Counted from the stretch's first letter, positions 24,826 through 33,305 are shown. The stretch: DNA of 64,000 nt from Flavobacterium fontis (GCF_900129405.1 NZ_FQVQ01000010.1:50342-114341), one strand, 5' to 3'. Notes: generated by a model from the sequence alone, not told the origin. Made by a program: numbers and translations.

Positions 24826-27003
24826 ATGAGAAAACTTTGGTTTTTCATCGTATTTACTTGTGTCGTATCGGCACAAAAAAAGGTATCGAAGCCCTTCGAT
24901 AGTGTTGGCTATTACTTCGAACAGATACAATACCACAAAAAAGCAAACAACTATAGAAACTGCCTTAATTTTGCCCAAAAAGCAATCAATTATGCGCAAA
25001 AGAAAAGCGATGAAAAAGCTTTAGGGGATAGTTATTTCAATTTAGGGCTTATTTATTTTGATTTAAAAAAGAATGAAGACGCGATCGACGCTTTTGTACG
25101 AAGTATTGCTTTTTATTCGAATTTAGCCCCCTCACGAGAGCAAGCTTTGTGTTATTATTACTTGGGACTTACGTACATTGAGCAAAATAACACCGCATTG
25201 GCAGAGAACAATTTGAACAAGGCCCAAGCCATTTACCAAAAGTTAAAAATTCATAGCGCTATTGAAATGATTAATCTACAGCGCGCCATCGTATACAAAC
25301 GTATGGGGCGAAATAATCAAGCGCAAGGAATTTTAGAGAAAATTGTAAGTCTTACCGACACGGTACACAACCGAAAAATCGTTCCCGAAGCCCTCTACCA
25401 TTTGGGGATGTTGGAAAAGGAGAAAAAGCGCAATAACTTGGCCTTAAACTACATGACGCGTGCCCTAAAACAATCGGAAGGACAAGCGGGCCTGCAGGCC
25501 AAAATACTTCTAGCATTGAGTGAAATTTATGAGAAAAATGCCAATCTCGAGCTTTCACACGCCTACTTAAAACGCTATGTACAGTTGAAGGAAAAAAATG
25601 ATATTCAATACCTTCAAAAAATTGAACCGGTCGATTTTGACTCCTTCAAAAATGCTGAAAAACTTAAGCATGCGGAGCAATTGGAACGGGAAAATGAGAG
25701 TCAAACGAAAGCCAAAAACTTTGCGAAACTCATCAGTATTTTGGCTATTGCCCTGATTTCAATTCTTTCGTTGTTGAGTTTATCGTTATACAAAAACAAC
25801 ATCCTCCGCAACGAATCCAATAAATTGCTTCAAGAAAAAAACCGCGAATTGGAAATCGCCAAAGAGCGTGCTGAAAATGCCACTAAAGCGCGGTCTGAAT
25901 TCCTTTCGACAGTGAGTCACGAATTGCGAACTCCTTTGAATGCAATCAATGGAATTACCCACCTTTTGATTGAAGACAACCCCAAAGAAAGTCAGATTGA
26001 ATATTTAAACTCCCTTCAATTTTCTGGAAATTATTTGTTGACTTTCATCAATGACATTTTGGAAATCAATCGAATTGAGTCGGAAAACGTACCGGTGGAG
26101 AATATTCAGTGTGCATTTCATACCCAACTCAAGAACATTCAAAACTCATTTAAAGAAATTGCCCAGGAGAACAATAACATTTTTGAAATTGACATCGACA
26201 AATCGATTCCGGAACATCTTATTTGTGACCCGACGAAATTATCGCAAATCATCATCAACTTGGTGAATAACGCCTTGAAGTTTACCAAAAATGGCCACGT
26301 GCGTTTAAGCACTCATTTGGAGGAAATTCAAGACAAAACCATCAAAATCAAATTCCAAGTAGCCGATAATGGCATTGGGATACCCGAGGACAAACAACAT
26401 GAAATCTTTGAAAGTTTTTCACAAGGTTCGATAGAAATCAACCGCAAATACGGGGGCACAGGTTTGGGATTGGCCATTGTAAAACGATTGGTCGAATTGT
26501 TGGGCGGTACCATTACGTTGAACAGTAAAGTGGGGCTTGGCACAACGTTTACTTTCATTTTACCGTTCCAAGTCAGCGAAACCCTAATTGAAGAAAAAAA
26601 GACATTTGAAACGGAAGAACCCGTCGAAACCGTGGTCGAAGGAAAACGTATATTGCTAGTTGAAGACAATAAAATCAACCAGATGATTACCAAAAAAATG
26701 TTGGAAAACCGCGGGATGTCCTGTCGTATCTTAGATAATGGCGAAGACAGTGTTACCCTACTTCGTAAAGAGCCCAACAGTTATGATTTGGTGTTAATGG
26801 ACGTGCATTTGCCTGGCATTAACGGCACCATCGCTACGCAACAAATTCGGGAATTCAACACCCAAATTCCGATTATTGCTTTGACCGCGATTTCTTTAAA
26901 TGAAAACCGAGAGATGCTTCTTTCGTATGGAATGACCGAAGTGTTGACGAAGCCGTTTGAACCCGAAAAGTTTTATAAAATTATTGCCGATCACCTACTC
27001 TAA
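24826..27003 (+). CDS. Hybrid sensor histidine kinase with periplasmic TPR sensor and C-terminal receiver
   Basis: 725 residues. A signal peptide (ending VVSAQ) is followed by a periplasmic TPR array (about 25-260) with units such as ALGDSYFNLGLIYFDLKKNEDAI (in parts), a transmembrane helix at about 300-322 and a short coiled coil. HisKA follows, with VSHELRTP (His365), then HATPase_c with NNALKFT, DNGIGIP and GGTGLGLAI. A receiver domain (607-725) has LVEDNK and phospho-acceptor Asp659 in LMDVHLPG. There is no DNA-binding output domain, so signal must leave via a phosphotransfer partner or the receiver itself. No such partner is nearby. Convergent with PNP; the 3' ends overlap by 9 bp. Confidence 0.94.
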   Translation: MRKLWFFIVFTCVVSAQKKVSKPFDSVGYYFEQIQYHKKANNYRNCLNFAQKAINYAQKKSDEKALGDSYFNLGLIYFDLKKNEDAIDAFVRSIAFYSNLAPSREQALCYYYLGLTYIEQNNTALAENNLNKAQAIYQKLKIHSAIEMINLQRAIVYKRMGRNNQAQGILEKIVSLTDTVHNRKIVPEALYHLGMLEKEKKRNNLALNYMTRALKQSEGQAGLQAKILLALSEIYEKNANLELSHAYLKRYVQLKEKNDIQYLQKIEPVDFDSFKNAEKLKHAEQLERENESQTKAKNFAKLISILAIALISILSLLSLSLYKNNILRNESNKLLQEKNRELEIAKERAENATKARSEFLSTVSHELRTPLNAINGITHLLIEDNPKESQIEYLNSLQFSGNYLLTFINDILEINRIESENVPVENIQCAFHTQLKNIQNSFKEIAQENNNIFEIDIDKSIPEHLICDPTKLSQIIINLVNNALKFTKNGHVRLSTHLEEIQDKTIKIKFQVADNGIGIPEDKQHEIFESFSQGSIEINRKYGGTGLGLAIVKRLVELLGGTITLNSKVGLGTTFTFILPFQVSETLIEEKKTFETEEPVETVVEGKRILLVEDNKINQMITKKMLENRGMSCRILDNGEDSVTLLRKEPNSYDLVLMDVHLPGINGTIATQQIREFNTQIPIIALTAISLNENREMLLSYGMTEVLTKPFEPEKFYKIIADHLL

Positions 27004-27816
27004 GGTATCCGTTTGGATCAATTCACGAATGAGTAAACGCACCTGAGGTTCGGCCTTTTGCGCAGCTTTAAGCACCTCCGCATGATTGACTTCTTCGATA
27101 CTTTCTTCATTGCCCATGTCGGTAATGACCGATAAGCCAAAAACCTCCATATCCATGTGCCGTGCCACGATAACTTCGGGAACTGTAGACATCCCCACAC
27201 AATCGGCTCCTAAAATTTTAACCATTCGATACTCGGCTAAGGTCTCAAAAGTAGGCCCTTGCAAGGCTAAATAAATCCCTTCGTGAACTGGAAATCCAGC
27301 CTGTTGGGCAATGGCATGTGCTCGGGCAATAAGGGTACGATTGTAGGGTGCACTCATGTTTACAAAGCGAGGCCCGAAACGTTCCTCATTGACACCCCGC
27401 AACGGATGTTCGGGCATCATATTGATGTGGTCGGTGAGCAAAACAATTGAACCCACCTGGTACTGTGGATTCACTCCCCCCGAAGCATTAGAAACAATAA
27501 GTTTGGACACCCCCAAGGCTTTCATCACCCGAACCGGGAAGGTCACTTGGGTCATGGAATATCCTTCATAATAATGAAAACGACCTTGCATGGCCACAAC
27601 TTTCTTGGCTCCGATAGTTCCAAAAACCAACGCGCCTTGGTGCCCTTGAACGGTTGATATAGGGAAATTCGGAATTGCTGCATACGGTAAAACATGCGTT
27701 ATTTGGATGTCCTCGGTAAAACTCCCTAACCCCGAACCCAATATCACCCCGTAATCGGGTGAAAATGAAGTTGCCTTTTTGATGTAATTAACGGTTTCTT
27801 GTACTTGTTCCCACAT
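26995..27816 (-). CDS. punA: Purine-nucleoside phosphorylase, trimeric type
   Basis: 273 residues from the ATG at 27816 (MWEQVQETV). An in-frame ATG at 27849 would lengthen the overlap with lpxK. Motifs of the PNP/MTAP family are GVILGSGLGSF (phosphate site), TVQGHQGALVFG, FHYYEG, ASGGVN, LQGPTFET and MSTVPEVIVARH with SVITDMG. It cleaves purine nucleosides with phosphate to base and ribose-1-phosphate in salvage. It overlaps the 3' end of lpxK by 29 bp on the same strand, so they are cotranscribed, an unusual pairing of nucleotide salvage with lipid A synthesis. Confidence 0.94.
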   Translation of the reverse strand: MWEQVQETVNYIKKATSFSPDYGVILGSGLGSFTEDIQITHVLPYAAIPNFPISTVQGHQGALVFGTIGAKKVVAMQGRFHYYEGYSMTQVTFPVRVMKALGVSKLIVSNASGGVNPQYQVGSIVLLTDHINMMPEHPLRGVNEERFGPRFVNMSAPYNRTLIARAHAIAQQAGFPVHEGIYLALQGPTFETLAEYRMVKILGADCVGMSTVPEVIVARHMDMEVFGLSVITDMGNEESIEEVNHAEVLKAAQKAEPQVRLLIRELIQTDTLE

Positions 27817-28819
27817 AATCTTGAATGAGTTGTTTCCATTGGTTTTCATGTTGCAAAAGTTGACTTTGCATGGGAAGATAATACAACGGTAATTCTAGTC
27901 CTTTTCCGTATAAACGCACAAAATCTTTTTCTGTCGTAATCACTGTTTTACCCGCAAACTCCCGATTCATTCGTTCAATATCTTGCGTAGAAAAAGAGTG
28001 GTGATCTGGAAATCGAAGGGTTTGACTTTCGGTTGCGCCCACAAATTCCAAAAAGGGTTTTGGTTTCGCAATTCCGGTAACAAACACACAATCAGCTTTG
28101 TTTACACTTGACCACGCCCTACGATTTTGACCGTCATAGACCCCATCTTCGTAGACAATTGTACTAAAAAAAACAGGGACCGAGGCAGCCAAACGCTGTC
28201 GTATCTTCTGCTGTGCAAGTTCCGACAAATTGGGGGGACATTTTGTGACAATTATCATGTGGGCGCGTTGTACCCCCGAAGTAAACTCACGTAGAGTACC
28301 CGTAGGCAACATCCAATCGTCGCAATACAAATCATCATAGGCCGTCAACAGGATATAAAACCCTGCTTTTACGCGTCGGTGTTGAAAAGCATCATCAAGT
28401 AAAATGACTTCGGGTTGCGGCTTTCGGGCCAGCAATTGCGTAATGCCCCGCACGCGATCGGCATCGACAGCAACGGTAACTTCGGGAAACTTTCGGTGAA
28501 TTTGATACGGCTCATCCCCTACAATAGCTTCTTTTGAAGACGGATCTGTAAGGTCGTTGGCCACCCAATACCCCTTGGATTTTCGACGATACCCTCGACT
28601 CAGGGTAGCGATGCGGTAATGAGGGTGTAAAAGTCGTATTAACTGTTCAATCTGTGGCGTTTTTCCTGTTCCACCCACACTTAAATTCCCCACAGCTATG
28701 ACGGGCACGGGAAAGGTGTAGGAACGTAAAATACCCCAATCATAGGCCTTGTTGCGCAGGGCGGTGATTCCTCCATAAAGAAGGGCTAAAGGGAAAAGGA
28801 GAATACGCAAAATAATCAT
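27788..28819 (-). CDS. lpxK: Tetraacyldisaccharide 4'-kinase
   Basis: 343 residues from the ATG at 28819 (MIILRILLFPLALLYG); a longer frame from 28924 would run into the divergent gene. An N-terminal membrane-associated helix is followed by a P-loop, GNLSVGGTGKT (44-54), and DRVRGI, LLDDAFQHR and ITEKD-type ITTEKDFVRL motifs of the family. It phosphorylates the 4' position of the lipid A disaccharide precursor at the inner membrane. The start codon lies 4 bp after a -7-like promoter box. Shares a 33-bp divergent intergenic region with the gene at 28853. Confidence 0.94.
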   Translation of the reverse strand: MIILRILLFPLALLYGGITALRNKAYDWGILRSYTFPVPVIAVGNLSVGGTGKTPQIEQLIRLLHPHYRIATLSRGYRRKSKGYWVANDLTDPSSKEAIVGDEPYQIHRKFPEVTVAVDADRVRGITQLLARKPQPEVILLDDAFQHRRVKAGFYILLTAYDDLYCDDWMLPTGTLREFTSGVQRAHMIIVTKCPPNLSELAQQKIRQRLAASVPVFFSTIVYEDGVYDGQNRRAWSSVNKADCVFVTGIAKPKPFLEFVGATESQTLRFPDHHSFSTQDIERMNREFAGKTVITTEKDFVRLYGKGLELPLYYLPMQSQLLQHENQWKQLIQDYVGTSTRNR

Positions 28820-28823
28820 TTTA

Positions 28824-28831
28824 CGAAAGTA
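28824..28831 (-). promoter_or_regulatory. -7-like element TACTTTCG 4 bp before the lpxK ATG
   Basis: Minus-strand TACTTTCG matches TAnnTTTG at seven of eight positions and is separated from the ATG by TAAA. The spacing would place the transcription start at or next to the ATG. Confidence 0.5.
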
Positions 28832-28840
28832 ACATTTTTT

Positions 28841-28848
28841 TATCTTTG
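28841..28848 (+). promoter_or_regulatory. -7 element TATCTTTG 4 bp before the ATG at 28853
   Basis: Exact TAnnTTTG followed by AGCG and then ATG. It is back to back with the lpxK element, with 9 bp between the two boxes. Confidence 0.6.
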
Positions 28849-28852
28849 AGCG

Positions 28853-29434
28853 ATGGAATACCAAAAAATGAGCAAATGCTGGGTGATCCTTTGGGCATTC
28901 ATAGGCTTGTTGGGACAGGCGCAAAACACGCCTTCCGACAATGCGGTGTTGCTAAAATTGCTATTGAATCGCTTTTATGCCCAAGAGAAACCCATTGTGA
29001 AAAATCGGTTGCAATTGCTGTACTTTTACCGTGATAAAGCGCCCAATACCCTTGAACTATGGGATGGCTGTCGCAATCATCCTATTTTACAATCGCGATT
29101 GGAGGCCATTAAAAAGCAGGTACAAACACCCAAAGCCCCAGAAACCTGGGACGCTGAATTTTCCCTTTTGTTTGCCAAAGAAAATCAATACTTAAAACAA
29201 AAAGTACAACAGCCTGTGACCTTGGCCCAATTTGAAAAGGACACCCAACGCTTTGGCGAAAATAATCAGCGTATGATGATTGTCAATCAACCCATCTACC
29301 TAGACCAGGGCTATTGCTTGATTAAAGTGGGATTTTACCGCTCCATTGAACACAACAGCGGCAGTTTCTTTTTATTTCAAAAAAAAGGAGACACGTGGCA
29401 AATCGTTGACGAATTTAATCGCTGGGAAACTTGA
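28853..29434 (+). CDS. Hypothetical secreted protein
   Basis: 193 residues. It begins with a signal sequence (MSKCWVILWAFIGLLGQAQ preceded by five residues). The ATG at 28853 sits 4 bp after a perfect -7 box, as in rluF and the ABC ATPase gene; the ATG at 28868 is an equally plausible start if the mRNA has a short leader. The mature part is helical in its first half. Its C-terminal third (KVGFYRSIEHNSGSFFLF, KKGDTWQIVDEFNRW) looks like a small alpha+beta or NTF2-like domain. I do not recognise a named family. No functional clue comes from the divergent lpxK or the downstream Nif3 gene. Confidence 0.8.
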   Translation: MEYQKMSKCWVILWAFIGLLGQAQNTPSDNAVLLKLLLNRFYAQEKPIVKNRLQLLYFYRDKAPNTLELWDGCRNHPILQSRLEAIKKQVQTPKAPETWDAEFSLLFAKENQYLKQKVQQPVTLAQFEKDTQRFGENNQRMMIVNQPIYLDQGYCLIKVGFYRSIEHNSGSFFLFQKKGDTWQIVDEFNRWET

Positions 29435-29475
29435 TCCTTTTCCTTTTCTAACCTAGTTTATTTCAAAACCATACT

Positions 29476-30609
29476 ATGACCATAAACCCTTCATTTACCC
29501 TACGCCAATTAATTCCTTTGCTAGAAACCCTCGCTCCTACGGCCTATGCTGAGGATTTTGATAATGTGGGCCTTTTGGTCGGCGACCCTGAAGTGACGGT
29601 AACCGGAATTCTGGTATGCCACGATGCCTTGGAACCCGTTATTGAGGAAGCTATAGCGCGACAGTGCAATGTGGTTGTGTGTTTTCATCCCATTCTATTT
29701 TCGGGTGTAAAAAAGATTACCGGAAAAAATTATGTAGAGCGGGCGATTCGTAAAGCCATCAAAAATGACATTGCAATTTATGCCGTCCACACGGCATTGG
29801 ACAACCATCCTGAGGGGGTGAATACACTCTTGTGTAAAGCCTTAGGCATCATCGAGTCGGAGGTTTTGATCCCAAAAACCGATTTTATCCAAAAACTAGT
29901 CACGTATGCCCCTGTCAAACATGCGGCTGCCCTCAGAGAAGCCTTATTTGCTGCAGGCGCGGGTCGCATCGGAAACTACGAAAACTGCAGCTTCAATTCG
30001 ACCGGTATCGGAACCTATCGAGGGAATGAAAACAGCAACCCGGTTGTAGGACAACGCCATGAGTGGGTAAACGCCGAAGAGCAAAAAATTGAAGTGACCT
30101 TTGAAAAACACCTTCAACAACCCATCCTTCAAGCCCTTTTTAAACACCATTGTTACGAAGAAGTGGCTTATGAAGTTTACAATTTACAAAACACCCATCA
30201 AAATTTGGGATTAGGACGTATCGGTAAACTCCCTAGCGCCCGAGACGCCAGAGAATTTTTGCTGGAGGTAAAAGCAACATTAGCCTGTGGCGGCATTCGC
30301 CATTCGGCTTTTTTGGATCGAAAAATTGAACGCGTAGCCGTTTTAGGAGGGTCGGGCAGTTTTGCCATCAAAAATGCCTTAGCCGCAGGAGCCGATTTGT
30401 ACCTCACAGCCGATTTAAAATACCATAATTACTACGAAGCCGAGGGAAAAATGATCTTGGCAGACGTGGGACACTTTGAAAGTGAAAGATTTACAAAAAA
30501 TTACATAGTTGATTTTCTTAAAGAAAAAATTACTAATTTTGCACCCGTTCCGCTACCGAGTGGAATTCAAGTATCAGAAGTAAATACAAACCCGGTTAAG
30601 TACTTATAA
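29476..30609 (+). CDS. Nif3-like dinuclear metal centre protein
   Basis: 377 residues, the long form with an inserted PII-like domain (about 130-240) between two halves of the metal-binding fold. Metal ligands are expected in DNVGLLVGD near residue 26, CFHPILFSG (His near 76), VHTALDNH (near 105-112) and, at the C-terminus, LADVGHFESE. Nif3/YqfO proteins form hexameric toroids with two metals per subunit. Their enzymatic role is unsettled; GTP cyclohydrolase-like and regulatory functions have been proposed. The zinc-ribbon-like gene follows after 3 bp, a pairing common in Bacteroidota. Confidence 0.93.
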   Translation: MTINPSFTLRQLIPLLETLAPTAYAEDFDNVGLLVGDPEVTVTGILVCHDALEPVIEEAIARQCNVVVCFHPILFSGVKKITGKNYVERAIRKAIKNDIAIYAVHTALDNHPEGVNTLLCKALGIIESEVLIPKTDFIQKLVTYAPVKHAAALREALFAAGAGRIGNYENCSFNSTGIGTYRGNENSNPVVGQRHEWVNAEEQKIEVTFEKHLQQPILQALFKHHCYEEVAYEVYNLQNTHQNLGLGRIGKLPSARDAREFLLEVKATLACGGIRHSAFLDRKIERVAVLGGSGSFAIKNALAAGADLYLTADLKYHNYYEAEGKMILADVGHFESERFTKNYIVDFLKEKITNFAPVPLPSGIQVSEVNTNPVKYL

Positions 30610-30612
30610 AAT

Positions 30613-31392
30613 ATGGCTACTACAAAAGAAATGAGCGTTGAAGAAAAATTAAGAGCGCTATATGATTTACAGCTAATTGATTCCCGCATTGATGAAATCA
30701 GAAGTGTACGCGGCGAATTACCGCTTGAAGTAGAAGATTTGGAAGATGAAGTAACCGGTTTAACCACCCGTTTGGACAAATTACAATTGGAGCTCAACCA
30801 AATTGAGGACAATATCAAATTGAAAAAAGGGGCCATTGAAAGCCACCAAGCCTCGATTAAGCGTTATGCTGAACAACAAAAAGAAGTGCGCAACAACCGT
30901 GAATACAATGCCTTGACCAAGGAGATTGAGTACCAAGAATTGGAAATTCAATTGGCCGAGAAGCAAATCAAAGAAATGAAAGCTTCGATAGAGTTCAAAA
31001 AAGAAGCGGTGGGTCAAACGAAAGAGAAATTAGATCAAAAAACCACCCACTTAAAGCACAAAAAAGCGGAGTTGAATGATATTATGGCTGAAACGCAAAA
31101 AGAAGAAAACTTTTTGATGGAAAAATCGGCAGAATATCGCGAAGGCATCGAAGACCGTTTGTTGGCGGCTTACGATCGTATCCGCAAAAGTGTTCGCAAC
31201 GGATTGGCCGTGGTATCGATTGAGCGTGGCGCTTCTGTAGGATCGTTTTTTACGATTCCCCCACAAACCCAAGTGGAAATTGCAGCCCGTAAAAAAATCA
31301 TTACCGACGAGCATTCGGGACGTATATTGGTCGATAATGTATTGGCACAAGAAGAACGAGAAAAAATGCAACAATTGTTTGCATCCATCTAA
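30613..31392 (+). CDS. Coiled-coil protein of the C4 zinc-ribbon (DUF164-like) family, cysteines lost
   Basis: 259 residues. About residues 10-180 form a long coiled-coil hairpin (LTTRLDKLQLELNQIED, then an antiparallel return rich in Lys/Glu). The C-terminus aligns with the zinc-ribbon segment of the family (FTIPPQTQVEI, then GRILVDNVLA). The four zinc-binding cysteines are replaced: SVGS stands where the first CxxC is expected, and TDEHSG where the second is. There is no cysteine at all in the protein. Its partner gene is the Nif3-like one 3 bp upstream. Function unknown; a nucleic-acid or ribosome-associated role has been suggested for relatives. Confidence 0.88.
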   Translation: MATTKEMSVEEKLRALYDLQLIDSRIDEIRSVRGELPLEVEDLEDEVTGLTTRLDKLQLELNQIEDNIKLKKGAIESHQASIKRYAEQQKEVRNNREYNALTKEIEYQELEIQLAEKQIKEMKASIEFKKEAVGQTKEKLDQKTTHLKHKKAELNDIMAETQKEENFLMEKSAEYREGIEDRLLAAYDRIRKSVRNGLAVVSIERGASVGSFFTIPPQTQVEIAARKKIITDEHSGRILVDNVLAQEEREKMQQLFASI

Positions 31393-31397
31393 TACAC

Positions 31398-31422
31398 AAG
31401 GCCACCCTACGGTGGCTTTTTT
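31398..31422 (+). terminator. Intrinsic terminator after the coiled-coil gene
   Basis: Stem GCCACC (31401-31406) and GGTGGC (31411-31416), CTAC loop and a T tract to 31422, 9 bp after the stop. Confidence 0.85.
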
Positions 31423-31440
31423 ATTTCATCCCCCGCGCCT

Positions 31441-32274
31441 ATGATTCAACTACTACTTGCCAAGACTTTGGGGTTATACCTTAACCTCATGAGTTATGTG
31501 TATCCCAAACACGCCTTCCGTTTGGCGTATCGTTTTTTTAGTCAACCGCGAAAAGGAAGGTTCAAGGCCGAAAAACCGCCAAAGATTTTACAACGTGCCC
31601 AATGGGAAACACATACCATGGATCCCCATGTGATTCAAACCTATGTTTGGCAGGGGAACGACCAGGTAATTCTTCTTGTACACGGATGGGAAAGCAATGC
31701 CTCGCGATGGAAAAAGCTGATCAAACCCTTACTCAAAACGGGAAAAACAATTATAGCCCTAGATGCGCCCGCGCATGGATTGTCGAGTGGAATGGAGTTT
31801 AACGTTCCCTTGTACGCTGCATTCATTCACAAAATCGTAGAACGCTACCAACCTACCGTCCTTATTGGCCACTCAGTGGGGGGCAATGCCATCGCGTACT
31901 ATCAAAAACATTATCCGCATCCGGCGCAAAAGTTAATACTTCTCGGGGCGCCTTCTGATTTTAAAATTATTCTAAAAAATTACCTCAAACTGCTTGGGTT
32001 AAACCGTCGCATTTACCGCTTTTTAAAGGCGTACACCCAAAAACGATTTGAAGTGACCCTAGAATCCTTTTCGGCGGCTTTGTTTGTAGAATCGCTCACG
32101 TTACCTGGAATCATTGTCCACGACAAAGAAGATACAGTGGTTTTGTGGGAAGAGAGTGAAAAAATTGCCAAAGCGTGGCCTAAGGCAGAGTTTATTACGA
32201 CACGCGGACTGGGACACAGTTTGCATGATGCGTATTTGTATCAAACCTTGATTGATTTTATAGAAAAACCGTAA
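31441..32274 (+). CDS. Alpha/beta hydrolase
   Basis: 277 residues. An N-terminal helix (about 1-25) could associate with the membrane. The hydrolase core has the oxyanion segment LLVHGWESNASRW (79-90), LDAPAHGLSSG, the nucleophile elbow GHSVGG (Ser145), an acid in HDKEDTVV (Asp228 or Asp231) and the catalytic histidine in GLGHSLHD (His259). It is a serine esterase, lipase or thioesterase of unknown substrate. It begins 18 bp after a terminator and ends 26 bp before rluF, whose own promoter lies in that gap. Confidence 0.9.
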   Translation: MIQLLLAKTLGLYLNLMSYVYPKHAFRLAYRFFSQPRKGRFKAEKPPKILQRAQWETHTMDPHVIQTYVWQGNDQVILLVHGWESNASRWKKLIKPLLKTGKTIIALDAPAHGLSSGMEFNVPLYAAFIHKIVERYQPTVLIGHSVGGNAIAYYQKHYPHPAQKLILLGAPSDFKIILKNYLKLLGLNRRIYRFLKAYTQKRFEVTLESFSAALFVESLTLPGIIVHDKEDTVVLWEESEKIAKAWPKAEFITTRGLGHSLHDAYLYQTLIDFIEKP

Positions 32275-32288
32275 TCACTGCGAATCGC

Positions 32289-32296
32289 TATCTTTG
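32289..32296 (+). promoter_or_regulatory. -7 element TATCTTTG 4 bp before the rluF ATG
   Basis: Exact TAnnTTTG, then TGTC, then ATG at 32301. The same layout is found at 28841 and 59876. No TTG at -33. Confidence 0.6.
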
Positions 32297-32300
32297 TGTC

Positions 32301-33020
32301 ATGACACGATTGAATAAATTTCTTTCCGAGTCGGGCTATTGTTCCCGACGTGAGGCTGATCGGCTTATTGAACAAGGGCGCATAACCGTCAATGGATTGC
32401 GTCCGGAAATGGGTACAAAAGTGGGTCCTGAAGACCGCATTTGTGTCGATGGAAAACCGATACACAACGACCAAGAGCAACGGATTTATTTGGCGTTTCA
32501 CAAACCGGTAGGCATTGAATGCACGACCAACACGTCGGTGAAAAACAACGTCATTGACTACCTAAAGTATCCTGAGCGCATTTTCCCTATAGGCCGTTTG
32601 GACAAAGCCAGCGAGGGTCTTTTACTGATGACCAACGATGGAGATATTGTCAACAAAATTCTTCGAGCGCGGAACAATCACGAGAAAGAGTACATTGTAA
32701 CCGTAGATAAACCGTTGACCGATCGCTTTATCGAACGAATGCGCAAAGGCGTTCCTATTTTGGATACAGTCACACGGCCCTGTCCGGTGGAAGCCATAAG
32801 CCGGAATGTATTTCGCATTACGCTAACCCAGGGGCTAAACCGACAAATTCGACGCATGTGTACCTACCTTGGCTATGAAGTGACGGCCCTAAAACGGATA
32901 CGAATCATGAACATCTCGCTCGATGTTCCCATGGGAAAATACCGCCCCCTTACCGCAAAAGAAATGGCACAACTAAATACCTTGCTCGCGGATTCCAGTA
33001 AAACGGCTGAAGGGTTTTGA
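32301..33020 (+). CDS. rluF: 23S rRNA pseudouridine synthase, RluF type
   Basis: 239 residues. N-terminal S4 RNA-binding domain (1-55: LNKFLSESGYCSRREAD). The RsuA/RluB/RluF catalytic domain has GRLDKASEGLL with the catalytic Asp101. The NRQIRRMCTYLGYEV block resembles RluF, which modifies U2604 of 23S rRNA. RluB or RluE subgroup membership is the alternative. The ATG is 4 bp after a perfect -7 box, so the transcript may be leaderless. No terminator follows; the gene ends in the repeat island. Confidence 0.9.
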   Translation: MTRLNKFLSESGYCSRREADRLIEQGRITVNGLRPEMGTKVGPEDRICVDGKPIHNDQEQRIYLAFHKPVGIECTTNTSVKNNVIDYLKYPERIFPIGRLDKASEGLLLMTNDGDIVNKILRARNNHEKEYIVTVDKPLTDRFIERMRKGVPILDTVTRPCPVEAISRNVFRITLTQGLNRQIRRMCTYLGYEVTALKRIRIMNISLDVPMGKYRPLTAKEMAQLNTLLADSSKTAEGF

Positions 33021-33021
33021 G

Positions 33022-33070
33022 TTATGAATTATGGGTTATGAATTATGAATTATGAATTATGAGTTATGGA
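33022..33070. repeat. Seven tandem 7-bp repeats (TTATGAA family)
   Basis: Head-to-tail heptamers TTATGAA, TTATGGG, TTATGAA x3, TTATGAG and TTATGGA, starting directly after the rluF stop codon. Confidence 0.9.
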
Positions 33071-33151
33071 CTTGCTGAAAGGGAGTTCCATCTTCTTTAT
33101 TGATATAGTTGCATTGAATTGGGCGGGGTTGCAATGTGTGGATGATATAGA
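33071..33151. other. Unassigned spacer
   Basis: No ORF, promoter or repeat recognised between the heptamer array and the long tandem repeat. Confidence 0.5.
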
Positions 33152-33213
33152 GGAAAGAGCAAAGAAGCAAGAGCAAAGACTAGTTTTGGGAAGCAAGGGA
33201 GCTAATTGCTGAT

Positions 33214-33305
33214 GACTGAACACTGTTGACTGAACACTGTTGACTGAACACTAATCGCTGACTGCTAAAATGACTTACGACTTACGACTAGACGACTTAC
33301 GACTA
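33214..33305. repeat. Short tandem repeats inside copy 1 (14-mer and 7-mer)
   Basis: GACTGAACACTGTT occurs twice with a partial third at 33214-33253; GACTTAC occurs twice in tandem at 33272-33285 and again at 33294-33300. Copy 2 of the long repeat has only degenerate versions, so these arrays expanded or decayed after duplication. Confidence 0.85.

Noticed and set aside
26287..26304. CACGTG core considered as a parS site
   Set aside because: The flanks do not match TGTTnCACGTGnAACA, and it lies inside the histidine kinase gene, far from parAB. The CACGTG near 59433 also fails.
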